Shown here: piece by piece, positions 7,898 to 15,919 of the stretch
Numbering within the stretch: the stretch's first letter is position 1
How the letters are laid out: each line of letters begins with the position of its first letter
Program-made: the position numbers and the translations under genes
Source: JACQFZ01 sp045810625
Lineage (GTDB): Bacteria > Pseudomonadota > Gammaproteobacteria > Acidiferrobacterales > Sulfurifustaceae
Assembly (NCBI GenBank): GCA_045810625.1
Contig: JBJMVQ010000001.1
Span: forward strand, 1-24,338
Reading direction: 5' to 3'
Length of the DNA stretch: 24,338 bases
The notes under the pieces: model-generated
The model's database searches: none
Told to the model about the DNA's origin: nothing
The model's input: only the letters and a program-made list of their open reading frames with translations

Positions 7898-9418
7898 ATG
7901 TGCGGCATCATCGGTATTCACGCGAGAGGTCCAGTCAATCAGGCGCTTTATAACGGCCTGACGGTGCTGCAGCATCGCGGGCAGGATGCGGCCGGCATCA
8001 TGACGAGCGACGGCCGCCGCGTTTACCTGCGCAAGGACAACGGCCTCGTGCGCGACGTGTTCCACCAGCGTCACATGGAGGCGCTGAAAGGCAACATGGG
8101 AATTGGGCACGTGCGGTATCCGACGGCGGGCTGCGATTCGCCGGCCGAAGCTCAACCGTTTTACGTGAACTCACCGTTCGGTCTCGCGCTCGTCCACAAC
8201 GGCAACCTCACGAATGCCGACGATCTCGCCCGCGAGCTGTTTCGCGAAGATCTGCGCCATCTCAACACCGACTCCGACTCCGAAATCCTGTTGAACGTGC
8301 TCGCGCACGAGTTGCACGCCGTGAGCCGGCTCGAGCTGACGCCGGAGGACATTTTCCGTGCAGTGACCGCGGTACACCGGCGCGTGCGCGGCGCGTATGC
8401 GGTGGTCGCGATGATCGTCGGCGTCGGCATTCTCGCGTTTCGCGACCCGCACGGTATCCGGCCGATTATCTACGGTCGCCGCGAAACCGCCGGCCGCGAG
8501 GAACATATGATCGCGTCTGAATCGGTCGCGCTCGATGTTCTCGGTTTCAAAGTCGTGCGCGATATCGGCCCGGGCGAGGCGTTGTTCATCGACATGGCGG
8601 GGCAGGCTTATTGGCGCCAGTGCGCGCCGCTGCGTGAGCACACGCCGTGCATCTTCGAGTACGTCTATCTGGCGCGCCCGGATTCGATGATCGACGGCAT
8701 CGCGGTGCACAAGACGCGGCTGCGCATGGGCGAGAAGCTCGCGGCGAAGATCAAGCGCGAGTGGCGCGACCTCGATATCGATGTCGTTATTCCGATTCCG
8801 GATACGTCGCGCACGGCCGCTTTACAGATGGCGTACGAGCTCGACATCAAATACCGCGAGGGCTTCATCAAGAACCGCTACATCGGTCGTACCTTCATCA
8901 TGCCCGGACAGGCGCAGCGCGCGAGCTCGGTGCGGCAAAAGCTCAACCCGATCGATCTCGAGTTCCGCGGCAAGAATGTGCTGCTGGTCGATGATTCGAT
9001 CGTTCGTGGCACGACGTCCGCGCAGATCGTGGAGATGGCGCGCGAGGCGGGCGCGCGCAAAGTCTACTTCGCCTCTGCCGCGCCGCCGGTTCGCTATCCG
9101 AATGTGTATGGGATCGACATCCCGGCGCCGTCCGAGCTCGTAGCGAACGGGCGCAGCGAGAAAGAGGTGGCGGACATCATCGGAGCGGATCGTCTGATTT
9201 ATCAGGATCTGCGCGATCTCATCGACGCGGCGCATGAGGGCAATCCGCGCATCACGCTCTTCGATGCCTCTTGTTTCGACGGTGTTTACGTCACCGGCGA
9301 TATCAGCGCGGAGTATCTGGCGCGCATCGCACAACGGCGGAACGACGCCGCCAAGCGCGGCCGCCAGATAGGATCGGTCGAGCAGCAGACGGCGGAAGTA
9401 CTGAGTTTTCCGCGGTAA
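7898..9418 (+). CDS. purF: amidophosphoribosyltransferase
   Basis: PurF catalyses the first committed purine step, PRPP plus glutamine to phosphoribosylamine. The 506-residue product begins MCGIIGI, so Cys2 becomes the N-terminal nucleophile of the class II glutaminase domain after Met removal. QHRGQDAAGI, GHVRYPTAG and VHNGNLTNA follow in the glutaminase half. The phosphoribosyltransferase half has the PRPP loop VLLVDDSIVRGTT at 361-373. A clear GAGGAG lies nine bases before the ATG. Length is nearly that of E. coli PurF. I see no terminator directly after the stop; the next one is the regulated terminator before metZ. Confidence 0.98.
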   Translation: MCGIIGIHARGPVNQALYNGLTVLQHRGQDAAGIMTSDGRRVYLRKDNGLVRDVFHQRHMEALKGNMGIGHVRYPTAGCDSPAEAQPFYVNSPFGLALVHNGNLTNADDLARELFREDLRHLNTDSDSEILLNVLAHELHAVSRLELTPEDIFRAVTAVHRRVRGAYAVVAMIVGVGILAFRDPHGIRPIIYGRRETAGREEHMIASESVALDVLGFKVVRDIGPGEALFIDMAGQAYWRQCAPLREHTPCIFEYVYLARPDSMIDGIAVHKTRLRMGEKLAAKIKREWRDLDIDVVIPIPDTSRTAALQMAYELDIKYREGFIKNRYIGRTFIMPGQAQRASSVRQKLNPIDLEFRGKNVLLVDDSIVRGTTSAQIVEMAREAGARKVYFASAAPPVRYPNVYGIDIPAPSELVANGRSEKEVADIIGADRLIYQDLRDLIDAAHEGNPRITLFDASCFDGVYVTGDISAEYLARIAQRRNDAAKRGRQIGSVEQQTAEVLSFPR

Positions 9419-9535
9419 GTTCGCCGAGCGCTTTCGCGGTAGTGCTCGTGTGGCGTGCCATCCGCGATGCCGTTGTGCAGCATCGATGCGCGCGAGAACG
9501 GAATGCTGCGCGATCTGTCGCGCCGCAATATCGCA

Positions 9536-9564
9536 TTGACAACCTGTTACTAGCGCTTTAGATT
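9536..9564 (+). promoter_or_regulatory. sigma-70 promoter for metZ
   Basis: A perfect -35 TTGACA (9536-9541) is followed after 17 bases by TAGATT (9559-9564), four of six matches to TATAAT. Transcription would start near 9571, exactly where the riboswitch aptamer begins. The remaining purF-metZ spacer (9419-9535) shows nothing else I can name. Confidence 0.65.
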
Positions 9565-9571
9565 TGCCCTA

Positions 9572-9626
9572 TCGCGCCGATTTGAGCTTTCAGCTTGCGG
9601 GCGCGCTACAAATGCAGCTAAAGCGA
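9572..9626 (+). promoter_or_regulatory. SAM-II (SAM-alpha) riboswitch aptamer
   Basis: S-adenosylmethionine-binding H-type pseudoknot upstream of metZ. P1 is CGCGCC (9573-9578) with GGCGCG (9600-9605). The loop begins with the conserved GATTTG (9579-9584). The pseudoknot pairs GCTTT (9586-9590), AGCT (9592-9595) and GC (9597-9598) with AAAGC (9620-9624), AGCT (9616-9619) and GC (9614-9615), leaving C9591 and T9596 bulged. The hallmark 3' segment ACAAATGCAGCTAAAGC agrees with the SAM-II consensus as I remember it (AAA, then GCUAAA). Known members sit before methionine genes, mostly in Alphaproteobacteria. High SAM should lower metZ expression. A covariance-model score was not available. Confidence 0.87.
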
Positions 9627-9631
9627 AACCG

Positions 9632-9662
9632 ACCCGCTTCGAGCTGCCTCGGCGGGTTTTTT
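9632..9662 (+). terminator. Rho-independent terminator, probably riboswitch-controlled
   Basis: ACCCGC (9632-9637) pairs with GCGGGT (9652-9657), and CGAG (9640-9643) with CTCG (9648-9651), around a CTGC tetraloop; a TT bulge separates the two stems and six T residues (9657-9662) follow. It lies between the SAM-II aptamer and the metZ start. CCCGC (9633-9637) can pair instead with GCGGG (9597-9601), which overlaps both P1 and the pseudoknot, so aptamer and antiterminator exclude each other. Confidence 0.8.
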
Positions 9663-9705
9663 GTTGCTCCGCCGGTAAGTCAGTGGCGTCAACGAAAGGT
9701 GCAAT

Positions 9706-10890
9706 ATGGCGGAGAACGATCACGAGCAGTGGAAATTCGCGACCCGTGCCGTGCGCGCGGGCCGGCGGCCGACGGGCGAGGACGAGCATTCGGAGCCGAT
9801 TTTTGCTACGTCGAGCTTTACCTGTAACAGCGCCGCGGAAGCGGCGGCGCGCTTCGCCGGCGAAAGCGCGGGCAATCTCTATTCGCGTTTCACCAATCCG
9901 ACCGTGCGCGCGTTCGAGGAGCGGCTGGCCGCGCTCGAGGGTGCCGAGCATTGCGTGGCATTTTCGTCGGGCATGGCGGCCATTCTCGCGACCTGCCTGG
10001 CCGTGCTGCGCACCGGCGATCACATCATCGCCTCGCGAGGCATCTTCGGCACCACCGTTGTCCTGTTCCAGCAGATCTTCTCCCGTTTCGGGGTCGAGAC
10101 CACCTTCGTTCCGCTGACGGACTACGCTGCGTGGGAGCAGGCATTCCGGCCGAGCACGCGGTTACTTTTTCTGGAGACGCCGTCGAATCCGCTCACGGAA
10201 GTCGCCGATATCGCCCGGCTCGCCGACATCGCGCATCGACGCGGCGCGCTCCTCGCCGTCGACAATTGTTTCTGCACGCCGGCGCTACAGTTGCCGATGC
10301 GATTGGGCGCCGATCTCATTATCCATTCGGCGACGAAGTACATCGACGGTCAAGGTCGTTGTCTCGGCGGCGCGGTGCTCGGTCGTGGCGATCTGGTGGC
10401 GAAGGATATTTACAGCGTGCTCCGTACCGCCGGCCCGACGCTGAGCCCGTTCAACGCCTGGGTGTTCTTGAAAGGTCTCGAAACGCTGTCGCTTCGCATG
10501 AAGGCGCACAGCGCGAATGCGCTCGAGCTCGCGCGCTGGCTGGAGCGACAGCGCGGTGTGCGCCGCGTGTTCTATCCCGGTCTCGCGTCGCATCCTCAGC
10601 ACGATTTGGCGCAGCGACAGCAATCGGATTTCGGCGGCATCCTTTCCTTTGAGCTCGAAGGCGGGAAAGAGGCCGCCTGGCGCGTCATCGACACGACCGA
10701 AATCATTTCCATCACCGCCAACCTCGGGGATGCAAAGTCGACGATAACCCATCCGGCCACGACCACGCACGGCCGGCTGACGCCGGAGCAGCGCAGCGAA
10801 AGCGGTATCAGCGATGGGTTGGTGCGCGTATCGGTCGGTCTCGAAGATGTCGAGGACCTCAAGGCCGATCTCGCTCGCGGGTTGCGTTAG
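9706..10890 (+). CDS. metZ: O-succinylhomoserine sulfhydrylase
   Basis: MetZ makes homocysteine directly from O-succinylhomoserine and sulfide, the direct-sulfhydrylation route to methionine. The 394-residue product is a Cys/Met-metabolism PLP enzyme with YSRFTNPTV near residue 64, SSGMAAI, the PLP loop lysine Lys211 in HSATKYIDGQGRCLGG (the GRCLGG ending is typical of MetZ) and the C-terminal SVGLEDVEDL. The choice of MetZ over MetB or MetC rests on this motif and on the purF-metZ neighbourhood. GAAAGG precedes the ATG. Expression is very probably under SAM control through the riboswitch and terminator upstream. Confidence 0.93.
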   Translation: MAENDHEQWKFATRAVRAGRRPTGEDEHSEPIFATSSFTCNSAAEAAARFAGESAGNLYSRFTNPTVRAFEERLAALEGAEHCVAFSSGMAAILATCLAVLRTGDHIIASRGIFGTTVVLFQQIFSRFGVETTFVPLTDYAAWEQAFRPSTRLLFLETPSNPLTEVADIARLADIAHRRGALLAVDNCFCTPALQLPMRLGADLIIHSATKYIDGQGRCLGGAVLGRGDLVAKDIYSVLRTAGPTLSPFNAWVFLKGLETLSLRMKAHSANALELARWLERQRGVRRVFYPGLASHPQHDLAQRQQSDFGGILSFELEGGKEAAWRVIDTTEIISITANLGDAKSTITHPATTTHGRLTPEQRSESGISDGLVRVSVGLEDVEDLKADLARGLR

Positions 10891-10921
10891 CGGGAAGTCT
10901 GACTAAATATGATCGTTTAAC

Positions 10922-10989
10922 CGCAGAGGGCGCAGAGGACGCAGAGGAGCGCAAGAAAAGAACCGCTGTGTCCTTCGTGTCGATGGTGG
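10922..10989. repeat. hairpin element built of 9-bp units
   Basis: Three tandem 9-mers of CGCAGAGG(G/A) at 10922-10948 are followed by three degenerate inverse units at 10963-10989 (CCGCTGTGT, CCTTCGTGT, CGATGGTGG). Together they form an imperfect hairpin about 70 bases long. Elements with a CGCAGAGGACGCAGAGG arm and a CTCTGTGTCCTCTGCGG arm are familiar dispersed intergenic repeats in environmental bacteria. This and the following three entries account for most of the gene-free stretch 10891-11281. Confidence 0.7.
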
Positions 10990-11083
10990 CGGAAACTAGT
11001 TCCGGAGTTCTAAGCGAGTCGAGACGTCGCCCGCGCTAGTTCGGCTGCTTGCATTAAGTGTTTCATCGATTGACGGCCCGCGG

Positions 11084-11123
11084 ATCAGCGTGTCTAAACG
11101 GTTGTTCGTCCGAGCAGCGATAC
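11084..11123 (-). pseudogene. 3' remnant of a second DUF2147 gene
   Basis: Read on the minus strand, this block encodes VSLLGRTTV, then a TAG, then TR and TGA. The intact neighbour ends VSLLGRTTVWTR. Of six differences, five are silent third-base changes and one turns the Trp codon into a stop. This pattern indicates that the copy was once a translated, selected paralogue. Its body upstream has been lost at 11124, where unrelated sequence begins. Confidence 0.65.
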
Positions 11124-11142
11124 AGAGATAATAACTAAAGAA

Positions 11143-11169
11143 CCTCTGTGTCCTCCGCGTCCTCTTCGG
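11143..11169. repeat. second, one-armed copy of the 9-bp-unit element
   Basis: CCTCTGTGT, CCTCCGCGT and CCTCTTCGG in tandem match the right arm of the element at 10963-10989. The left arm is missing; in its place is the 3' remnant of a DUF2147 gene and a short AT-rich stretch. A 6-bp ACAGAG/CTCTGT stem (11122-11127 with 11144-11149) is all that remains of the pairing. Confidence 0.65.
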
Positions 11170-11281
11170 TGAAAACTAATGCTTCAGAAGTTTTCTCAGC
11201 GCGGTAGAGTCGCGGCGCCGCTCCAGATTAGCCGCTTGCAGCAACGCGACGTCGGTTAACCGATCGCTATAGTGCGGGGAA

Positions 11282-11752
11282 TCAGCGCGTCCACACCGTG
11301 GTGCGTCCGAGCAGCGATACGCCGACATACCCGCGCACTTTGAGCTCGTTCGGCGAGACGAGCGTGAGCTTGCACTTGTACGTCTTTCCGCTTTCCGGAT
11401 CGTAGATCGTGCCGCCGCTCCAGACGTCGTCGCCGTCGTGCCGGAAGCCGCCCAGGAGGTCCAGGCCGACGATCGGGCGCTCGCGGAGCTTCTCGTCGGG
11501 ATTGTTGCGATCGACCTTCGGTTGACCTGCGCGACCGGCAACGTATTGCTTGTCGTTAGCATCGGTCGGGTAAAGCGGTTCCTTGAGCGCGATGATCTTG
11601 CCCTGGTATTGACCATCCTTTTTCGAGATCTCGACTCGGGACTTGCCTTCGGCGGTGGTCCAGACACCGAGGATCGCGTCGGGGTCTGCGCCCGTCGCAA
11701 GTAGGGGTATGAAAAGAAACAGCATCAGCAGCGCGCGCGTAGTTGTTTTCAT
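11282..11752 (-). CDS. exported DUF2147 domain protein
   Basis: A 156-residue secreted protein of unknown biochemical role. Residues 1-20 are a signal peptide (KTTTRALLMLFLFIPLLATG, cleavage probably before ADPDA). The rest is a DUF2147 domain, recognised by GVWTTAEGKSRVEI near its start and by IYDPESGKTYKCKLTL and LKVRGYVGVSLLGRTTVWTR at the C-terminus. The domain is expected to form a small beta-rich, lipocalin-like fold in the periplasm. ATG 11752 is chosen because the signal peptide starts there; 14 further in-frame codons upstream lack sense. It is transcribed away from the kinase gene, and the remnant of a former tandem paralogue lies just downstream. Confidence 0.88.
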   Translation of the reverse strand: MKTTTRALLMLFLFIPLLATGADPDAILGVWTTAEGKSRVEISKKDGQYQGKIIALKEPLYPTDANDKQYVAGRAGQPKVDRNNPDEKLRERPIVGLDLLGGFRHDGDDVWSGGTIYDPESGKTYKCKLTLVSPNELKVRGYVGVSLLGRTTVWTR

Positions 11753-11910
11753 TTCTCTGGTTAGCTCCCGTTGATCGAGTAGGGTCGGATCCACAGCGGT
11801 TTTCGAATAAACGCTAGCACGTGGACGGTGAATCGCGAATCGGTTCTAGAATAGCGGACGGGCACGACAAGTTGAAAGACGGCGGAGCAGGCGAGGTAAG
11901 ACGTTTCCAT

Positions 11911-13131
11911 ATGCATGCGCAAAGGCGGCAGATCTTGCTCGAGGTTTTTCACTCCGCCGTTACGGCCGTGAGCGGATATCGCCGCGTGCGCGACGTGCTC
12001 GCACGCGAGACGCTGTCGGCGCCGATCTACGTCATCGCCCTCGGTAAGGCGGCCTGCCCGATGGCGCGCGGGGCCGCGGACGCATTGGGGCAGACCATCC
12101 GCGCGGGCTTCGTCGTCACTAAGCACGGTCACGGGGAACCGCTGCCTTGGCCGGTGCGCGAAGCAGGGCACCCGGTGCCGGACGACGAAAGTCTTGCGGC
12201 GGGTGCCGAGCTGCAGCGGTTTGTCGCGGATATTCCGGTCGATGCGCAGGTGCTGGTGCTGCTTTCCGGAGGTGCCTCGGCGCTCGTCGAGCAGCTGCCG
12301 GCGGGAGCGAGCCTCGACACGTTGCGGCGCATGAACGAATGGCTGTTGGCCTCGGGGCGCGACATCGCGGCGATGAATCGCGTGCGCAAGCGGCTTTCGC
12401 AACTGAAGGGCGGCCGGCTGGCGCAGCTCCTCGCGCCGCGCCGCACCTTGTGTCTCGCGATCTCCGACGTCCCGGGCGACGACCCGCGCTTCATCGCGAG
12501 CGGGCCGCTCGTGCCCGACCCGAGCAGCGCGCAAGAGCCGATCGACGACGCGCCGCCGGATGTGCGCGCCGCGCTTGACGCGGCGCCGCCGCTACCGCGC
12601 GCGGACGACCCATGTTTCCGGGCGGTTCGTTTCGAGATCATTGCCCGGCTCGCCGACGCGAAGCGCGCGGCGGCCGAGGCGGCGCGCGCCCGCGGCCGGT
12701 CCGCGATCGTGCACAATGAATTCGTAGCGGGCGATGCGATCACCGCCGGCCGCCGGTTGGCGCAGGCGCTCCTTGCTTCAGAACCCGGTGTAATACACGT
12801 GTGGGGCGGCGAGACGACGGTGCGACTGCCGCCGCAGCCCGGGCGCGGCGGCCGCAACCAGAGCGCCGCGTTGTCGGCGGCCTGCGCGCTGCGTGCGCAT
12901 GAAGCGCTCTTCCTCGCGGCCGGTACGGACGGCAGCGACGGCCCCACGCCAGATGCGGGCGCGCTCGTCGACGGTGGAACGATCGAGCGCGGCGTCGTGC
13001 ATGGAATGGATGTCGAAAACGCGCTCGCGCGTGCCGACGCCGGCAGTTTTCTCGAAGCGAGCGGCGATTTGATCGATACCGGGCCGACGGGTACGAACGT
13101 CATGGACTTGATGTTGGGGCTGCGGAACTAA
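11911..13131 (+). CDS. glycerate 2-kinase (MOFRL family)
   Basis: A 406-residue protein of the DUF4147/MOFRL family, which phosphorylates D-glycerate to 2-phosphoglycerate and links glyoxylate or serine-derived glycerate to glycolysis; older annotations call it hydroxypyruvate reductase TtuD. The N-terminal part has VIALGKAACPMA and LLSGGASAL (from residue 117), then KRLSQLKGGRLA and ISDVPGDD. The C-terminal MOFRL part has WGGETTVRL, GRGGRNQ, AAGTDGSDGPTPDAGA and the closing TGPTGTNVMDL. Length fits the family. ATG 11911 is preferred over GTG 11821 because similarity begins there; GAGG at 11893-11896 is rather distant. A TAGAAT at 11847-11852 could be a -10, but no convincing -35 accompanies it. 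Confidence 0.9.
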   Translation: MHAQRRQILLEVFHSAVTAVSGYRRVRDVLARETLSAPIYVIALGKAACPMARGAADALGQTIRAGFVVTKHGHGEPLPWPVREAGHPVPDDESLAAGAELQRFVADIPVDAQVLVLLSGGASALVEQLPAGASLDTLRRMNEWLLASGRDIAAMNRVRKRLSQLKGGRLAQLLAPRRTLCLAISDVPGDDPRFIASGPLVPDPSSAQEPIDDAPPDVRAALDAAPPLPRADDPCFRAVRFEIIARLADAKRAAAEAARARGRSAIVHNEFVAGDAITAGRRLAQALLASEPGVIHVWGGETTVRLPPQPGRGGRNQSAALSAACALRAHEALFLAAGTDGSDGPTPDAGALVDGGTIERGVVHGMDVENALARADAGSFLEASGDLIDTGPTGTNVMDLMLGLRN

Positions 13132-13133
13132 AG

Positions 13134-13877
13134 ATGAAACGGAATCGGTGCAGTGCATGGACGCTTGCCGCGGTGCTCGTTGCCTGTACGCCCGCAACGC
13201 CACCGCCCGCGAAGCCGACGGAGCGGGCGACGGCGCTGTATTTTCTCGAGAACGACAATACGGCCGGCGCCGCCACGGTGCGGATGCTCGTGACCGAAAA
13301 ATTTCTGCGCATCGACGCCGGCGCGGATGATGGCGAATTCATTCTGTACGACCGCGCCAGGCGCACGATCTATAACATCAGTGCGGCCGATCGCTTGATA
13401 CTCGTGATCCCGGCGCGCGCGGTGCCGGTGAGCGGCGCCCCGCGGCTCTACTACCGGACGAAGCGCGACAGCGCCGCGTTTCCGCGCATCGAGGGCAGGC
13501 CGGTCGTGCATTATCGGCTGCTGACGAATGGGCGCGTCTGCTACGATCTTTACGCCGCTGACGGACTCTTGCCCGAAGCGGTGGCGGCGCTGCGCGAGTA
13601 CCGCGAGGCGCTCGCCGGCGAGCAATACGCGGCGATCGGCTACACGCCGAACGAGTTCAAGGCGCCGTGCGACCTCGCCAACCACGTTTACGCTCCGGCG
13701 CGCTATCTCGTGCACGGCTTCCCTGTCCGTCTCGTCGAGCTCGACGCCCGCGACGCGCGCCGCAGGCGTGTGACCGAGCTGACGGACTACCGCACGAACA
13801 TGGAGGTGGCGCCGGCGCTGTTCGATCTTCCGGCATCGTTTCGGCGCATACCGCTGCGCGAGCTGCAAACGCGCTGA
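13134..13877 (+). CDS. putative lipoprotein of unknown function
   Basis: A 247-residue protein that I do not recognise. It has a basic N-terminus, a hydrophobic stretch and a lipobox LVAC with the acceptor Cys18, followed by a Pro-rich spacer (TPATPPPAKPTE). Lipidation and an envelope location are therefore predicted; no Asp follows the Cys, so outer membrane sorting is possible. The mature part opens with alternating strands (ALYFLENDNTAGAATVRMLV, then KFLRIDAG and FILYDRARRTIYNIS). That pattern recalls LolA-like or DUF4412 proteins, but this is only a resemblance. Two further cysteines (VCYDLYAADG and APCDLANHVY) could form a disulfide. It begins 2 bases after the kinase stop and is probably cotranscribed. 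Confidence 0.8.
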   Translation: MKRNRCSAWTLAAVLVACTPATPPPAKPTERATALYFLENDNTAGAATVRMLVTEKFLRIDAGADDGEFILYDRARRTIYNISAADRLILVIPARAVPVSGAPRLYYRTKRDSAAFPRIEGRPVVHYRLLTNGRVCYDLYAADGLLPEAVAALREYREALAGEQYAAIGYTPNEFKAPCDLANHVYAPARYLVHGFPVRLVELDARDARRRRVTELTDYRTNMEVAPALFDLPASFRRIPLRELQTR

Positions 13878-13891
13878 CGCGGCGTGCTCGA

Positions 13892-15781
13892 TTAGATTTC
13901 GATCTGTGTTCCGAGCTCGATGACCCGGTTGGTCGGCAGGTGGAAATAGTCGACGACGCTGCCGGCGTTGCGCGCGACGGCGGCGAACAGCCGTTCGCGC
14001 CATAGCGCCATGCCGTTGCCGTTGTTGATCGTCGGGATGACTTTTTCGCGGCTCAAAAAGAACGAGGTGCTGAGCAGGTTGAATTCGAGCCCGAGGGGCT
14101 CGCACAGCTCCAGCGCCCGGGGCACATCCGGCGGCTCCTTGAAACCGAAGCGCAGCGTCACCCGATAGCAGCCGGCGCTGAGCGGTTCGACGTGCAGCCG
14201 CTCCTTTGCCGCCACCCACGGCACTTCCTCCACGATCACCGTTAGAAACACCACGCGTTCGTGCAGCACTTTGTTGTGGTTGAGGTTGTGCAGCAGCGCA
14301 TGCGGCACCGCGTCGGGGGTAGAGGTGAGGAAGATCGCCGTCCCCGGCACCCGCCGTGGTGGATCGAGCATCAGCGATTCGAGGAACGGTACGAGCGGTA
14401 CCGACGAGTGCTTGAGGCGTCCGAGCAGAATTTCACGCCCGCGCCGCCACGTGAGCATGAGTGTGAACATCGATGCGCCGACGACGAGCGGGAACCAACC
14501 GCCTTCCGTGATTTTGAAAAGACTCGCGGTAAAGAACGAAACGTCCACGATGGCGAAGAATCCGGTCGCGAGCAGACAGAGCAGCAGGTTGTAGCGCCAG
14601 TTGAAGCGGATCACGAAGAATGCGAGGAAGGTATCCACCAGCATCGTGCCCATCACCGCGACGCCGTACGCGGACGCGAGGGCGGAGGATGAGCCGAAGC
14701 CGACCACGGCGGCGACGACCGCGGCGAGCAGTGTCCAAGTGATCGCCGGAAGATAAATCTGACCGATGGCTTTCTCGGAAGTGTGCAGTACGTTCAACCG
14801 CGGCAGGTACCCGAGCTGAATCGCCTGACGCGTGAGCGAATACGCGCCGGAGATCGTCGCCTGCGAGGCGATCACCGTGGCGGTCGTCGCGAGGGCGATC
14901 ATCGGATACAGCGCCCAGTCCGGGTAGGCCAGGTAAAACGGATTTTCGACGGCCTCCGGCTGTTTGATCAGCAGCGCTCCTTGTCCGAAATAGTTGAGCA
15001 CGAGCGCCGGGAACACCAAGCCGAACCAGGAAATGCGGATCGGCCAGCGCCCGAAGTGACCCATATCGGCGTAGAGCGCCTCGGCGCCGGTGATGGCCAG
15101 GAGTACGGCGCCGAGCACAAGGAACGAAGACAGGCCGTGATTCGTGATGAAACCGATCGCGTGTATCGGATTCACGGCGGCCAGCACGATAGGATTCTGC
15201 GCGATGTGATAAAGCCCGACCGACGCGAGCGCGAGGAACCAGAGCGCGCAGATCGGACCGAACAGCATACCGACCGCGGCCGTACCCCGACGCTGGAACA
15301 TGAAGAGTGCGACGAGCACGGCGATCGCGAGCGGGACCACGTACGGTTGAAACGCGGACGTTCCGACCCGCAAGCCTTCGATGGCCGACAATACCGAGAT
15401 TGCCGGCGTGATCACTGCGTCGCCGTAAAAAAGCGACAGGCCGATGACGCCGAGCAGCATGATCGCGAGCGACAGGGGGCCGCTGTTGCGCACCGCGCCG
15501 GAGGCGAGCGCGAGCAGCGCGAGAATGCCGCCTTCGCCCTTGTTGTCCGCACGCATCATGAGCGTCACGTATTTGAGCGATACGACGATCATCAGCGCCC
15601 AGAAAATTGCCGAGCAGCCGCCGATAATGTTGCGGGGTGTGAGCGGGATGCCGTACTGCGGGTTGAAGGTTTCTTTGAGTGCGTAGAGCGGGCTGGTACC
15701 GATGTCGCCGAAAACGACACCGAGCGCGAGCAGGCTCAGCGCCGCCATCGACGAGCGCGGCATTCGCTTATCGTGCGTCAA
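13892..15781 (-). CDS. kup: low-affinity potassium transporter Kup
   Basis: Kup is an inner membrane K+/H+ symporter used for potassium uptake, in E. coli mainly at low pH. The 629-residue product shows GVVFGDIGTSPLYALKETF at residues 21-39 and then about twelve membrane segments, including SLFYGDAVITPAISVLSAIEG. A C-terminal cytoplasmic domain follows and ends VIELGTQIEI. The start is given as TTG 15781 because GGGGGAGAG stands 7 bases upstream; ATG at 15763 would shorten the protein by six residues and has a poorer ribosome site. It converges on the lipoprotein gene with a 14-base gap and no terminator. A 138-base gap separates it from lpxH; I cannot define a promoter there. Confidence 0.95.
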   Translation of the reverse strand: MTHDKRMPRSSMAALSLLALGVVFGDIGTSPLYALKETFNPQYGIPLTPRNIIGGCSAIFWALMIVVSLKYVTLMMRADNKGEGGILALLALASGAVRNSGPLSLAIMLLGVIGLSLFYGDAVITPAISVLSAIEGLRVGTSAFQPYVVPLAIAVLVALFMFQRRGTAAVGMLFGPICALWFLALASVGLYHIAQNPIVLAAVNPIHAIGFITNHGLSSFLVLGAVLLAITGAEALYADMGHFGRWPIRISWFGLVFPALVLNYFGQGALLIKQPEAVENPFYLAYPDWALYPMIALATTATVIASQATISGAYSLTRQAIQLGYLPRLNVLHTSEKAIGQIYLPAITWTLLAAVVAAVVGFGSSSALASAYGVAVMGTMLVDTFLAFFVIRFNWRYNLLLCLLATGFFAIVDVSFFTASLFKITEGGWFPLVVGASMFTLMLTWRRGREILLGRLKHSSVPLVPFLESLMLDPPRRVPGTAIFLTSTPDAVPHALLHNLNHNKVLHERVVFLTVIVEEVPWVAAKERLHVEPLSAGCYRVTLRFGFKEPPDVPRALELCEPLGLEFNLLSTSFFLSREKVIPTINNGNGMALWRERLFAAVARNAGSVVDYFHLPTNRVIELGTQIEI

Positions 15782-15919
15782 ATCCGACTCTCCCCCATGC
15801 GTAGGGCGCGGAACTTACTCCCGTGTTGTGGAAAAGGCAAATACAGGGCCGCGCGACTATAAGCGGCGCTAACAAAGAGGATTGGCTGTTGTAATGAAGC
15901 TTGTCGGGCTCGCGACATC

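Larger units (their letters stand above)
10957..11320. repeat. diverged tandem duplication of about 170-185 bp
   Basis: Copy A (about 10957-11123) and copy B (about 11137-11320) align along their length. Both begin AAGAACC followed by TGTGTCC, continue through matching GAAAACTA, AGTT...AGCG and GCTTGCA segments, and end in a 40-base block (11084-11123 versus 11281-11320) with only six differences. The right end of copy B is the 3' end of the intact DUF2147 gene. The middle has small indels, so the offset grows from about 180 to 197 bases. Confidence 0.7.

Noticed and set aside
10891..11281. Possible CRISPR-like array because of repeated 9-mers
   Set aside because: The units are contiguous 9-mers in inverted arms without spacers, and there are no cas genes.
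13878..13891. Expected bidirectional terminator between the lipoprotein gene and kup
   Set aside because: The gap is only 14 bases, with no stem or T-run; I see no terminator there.
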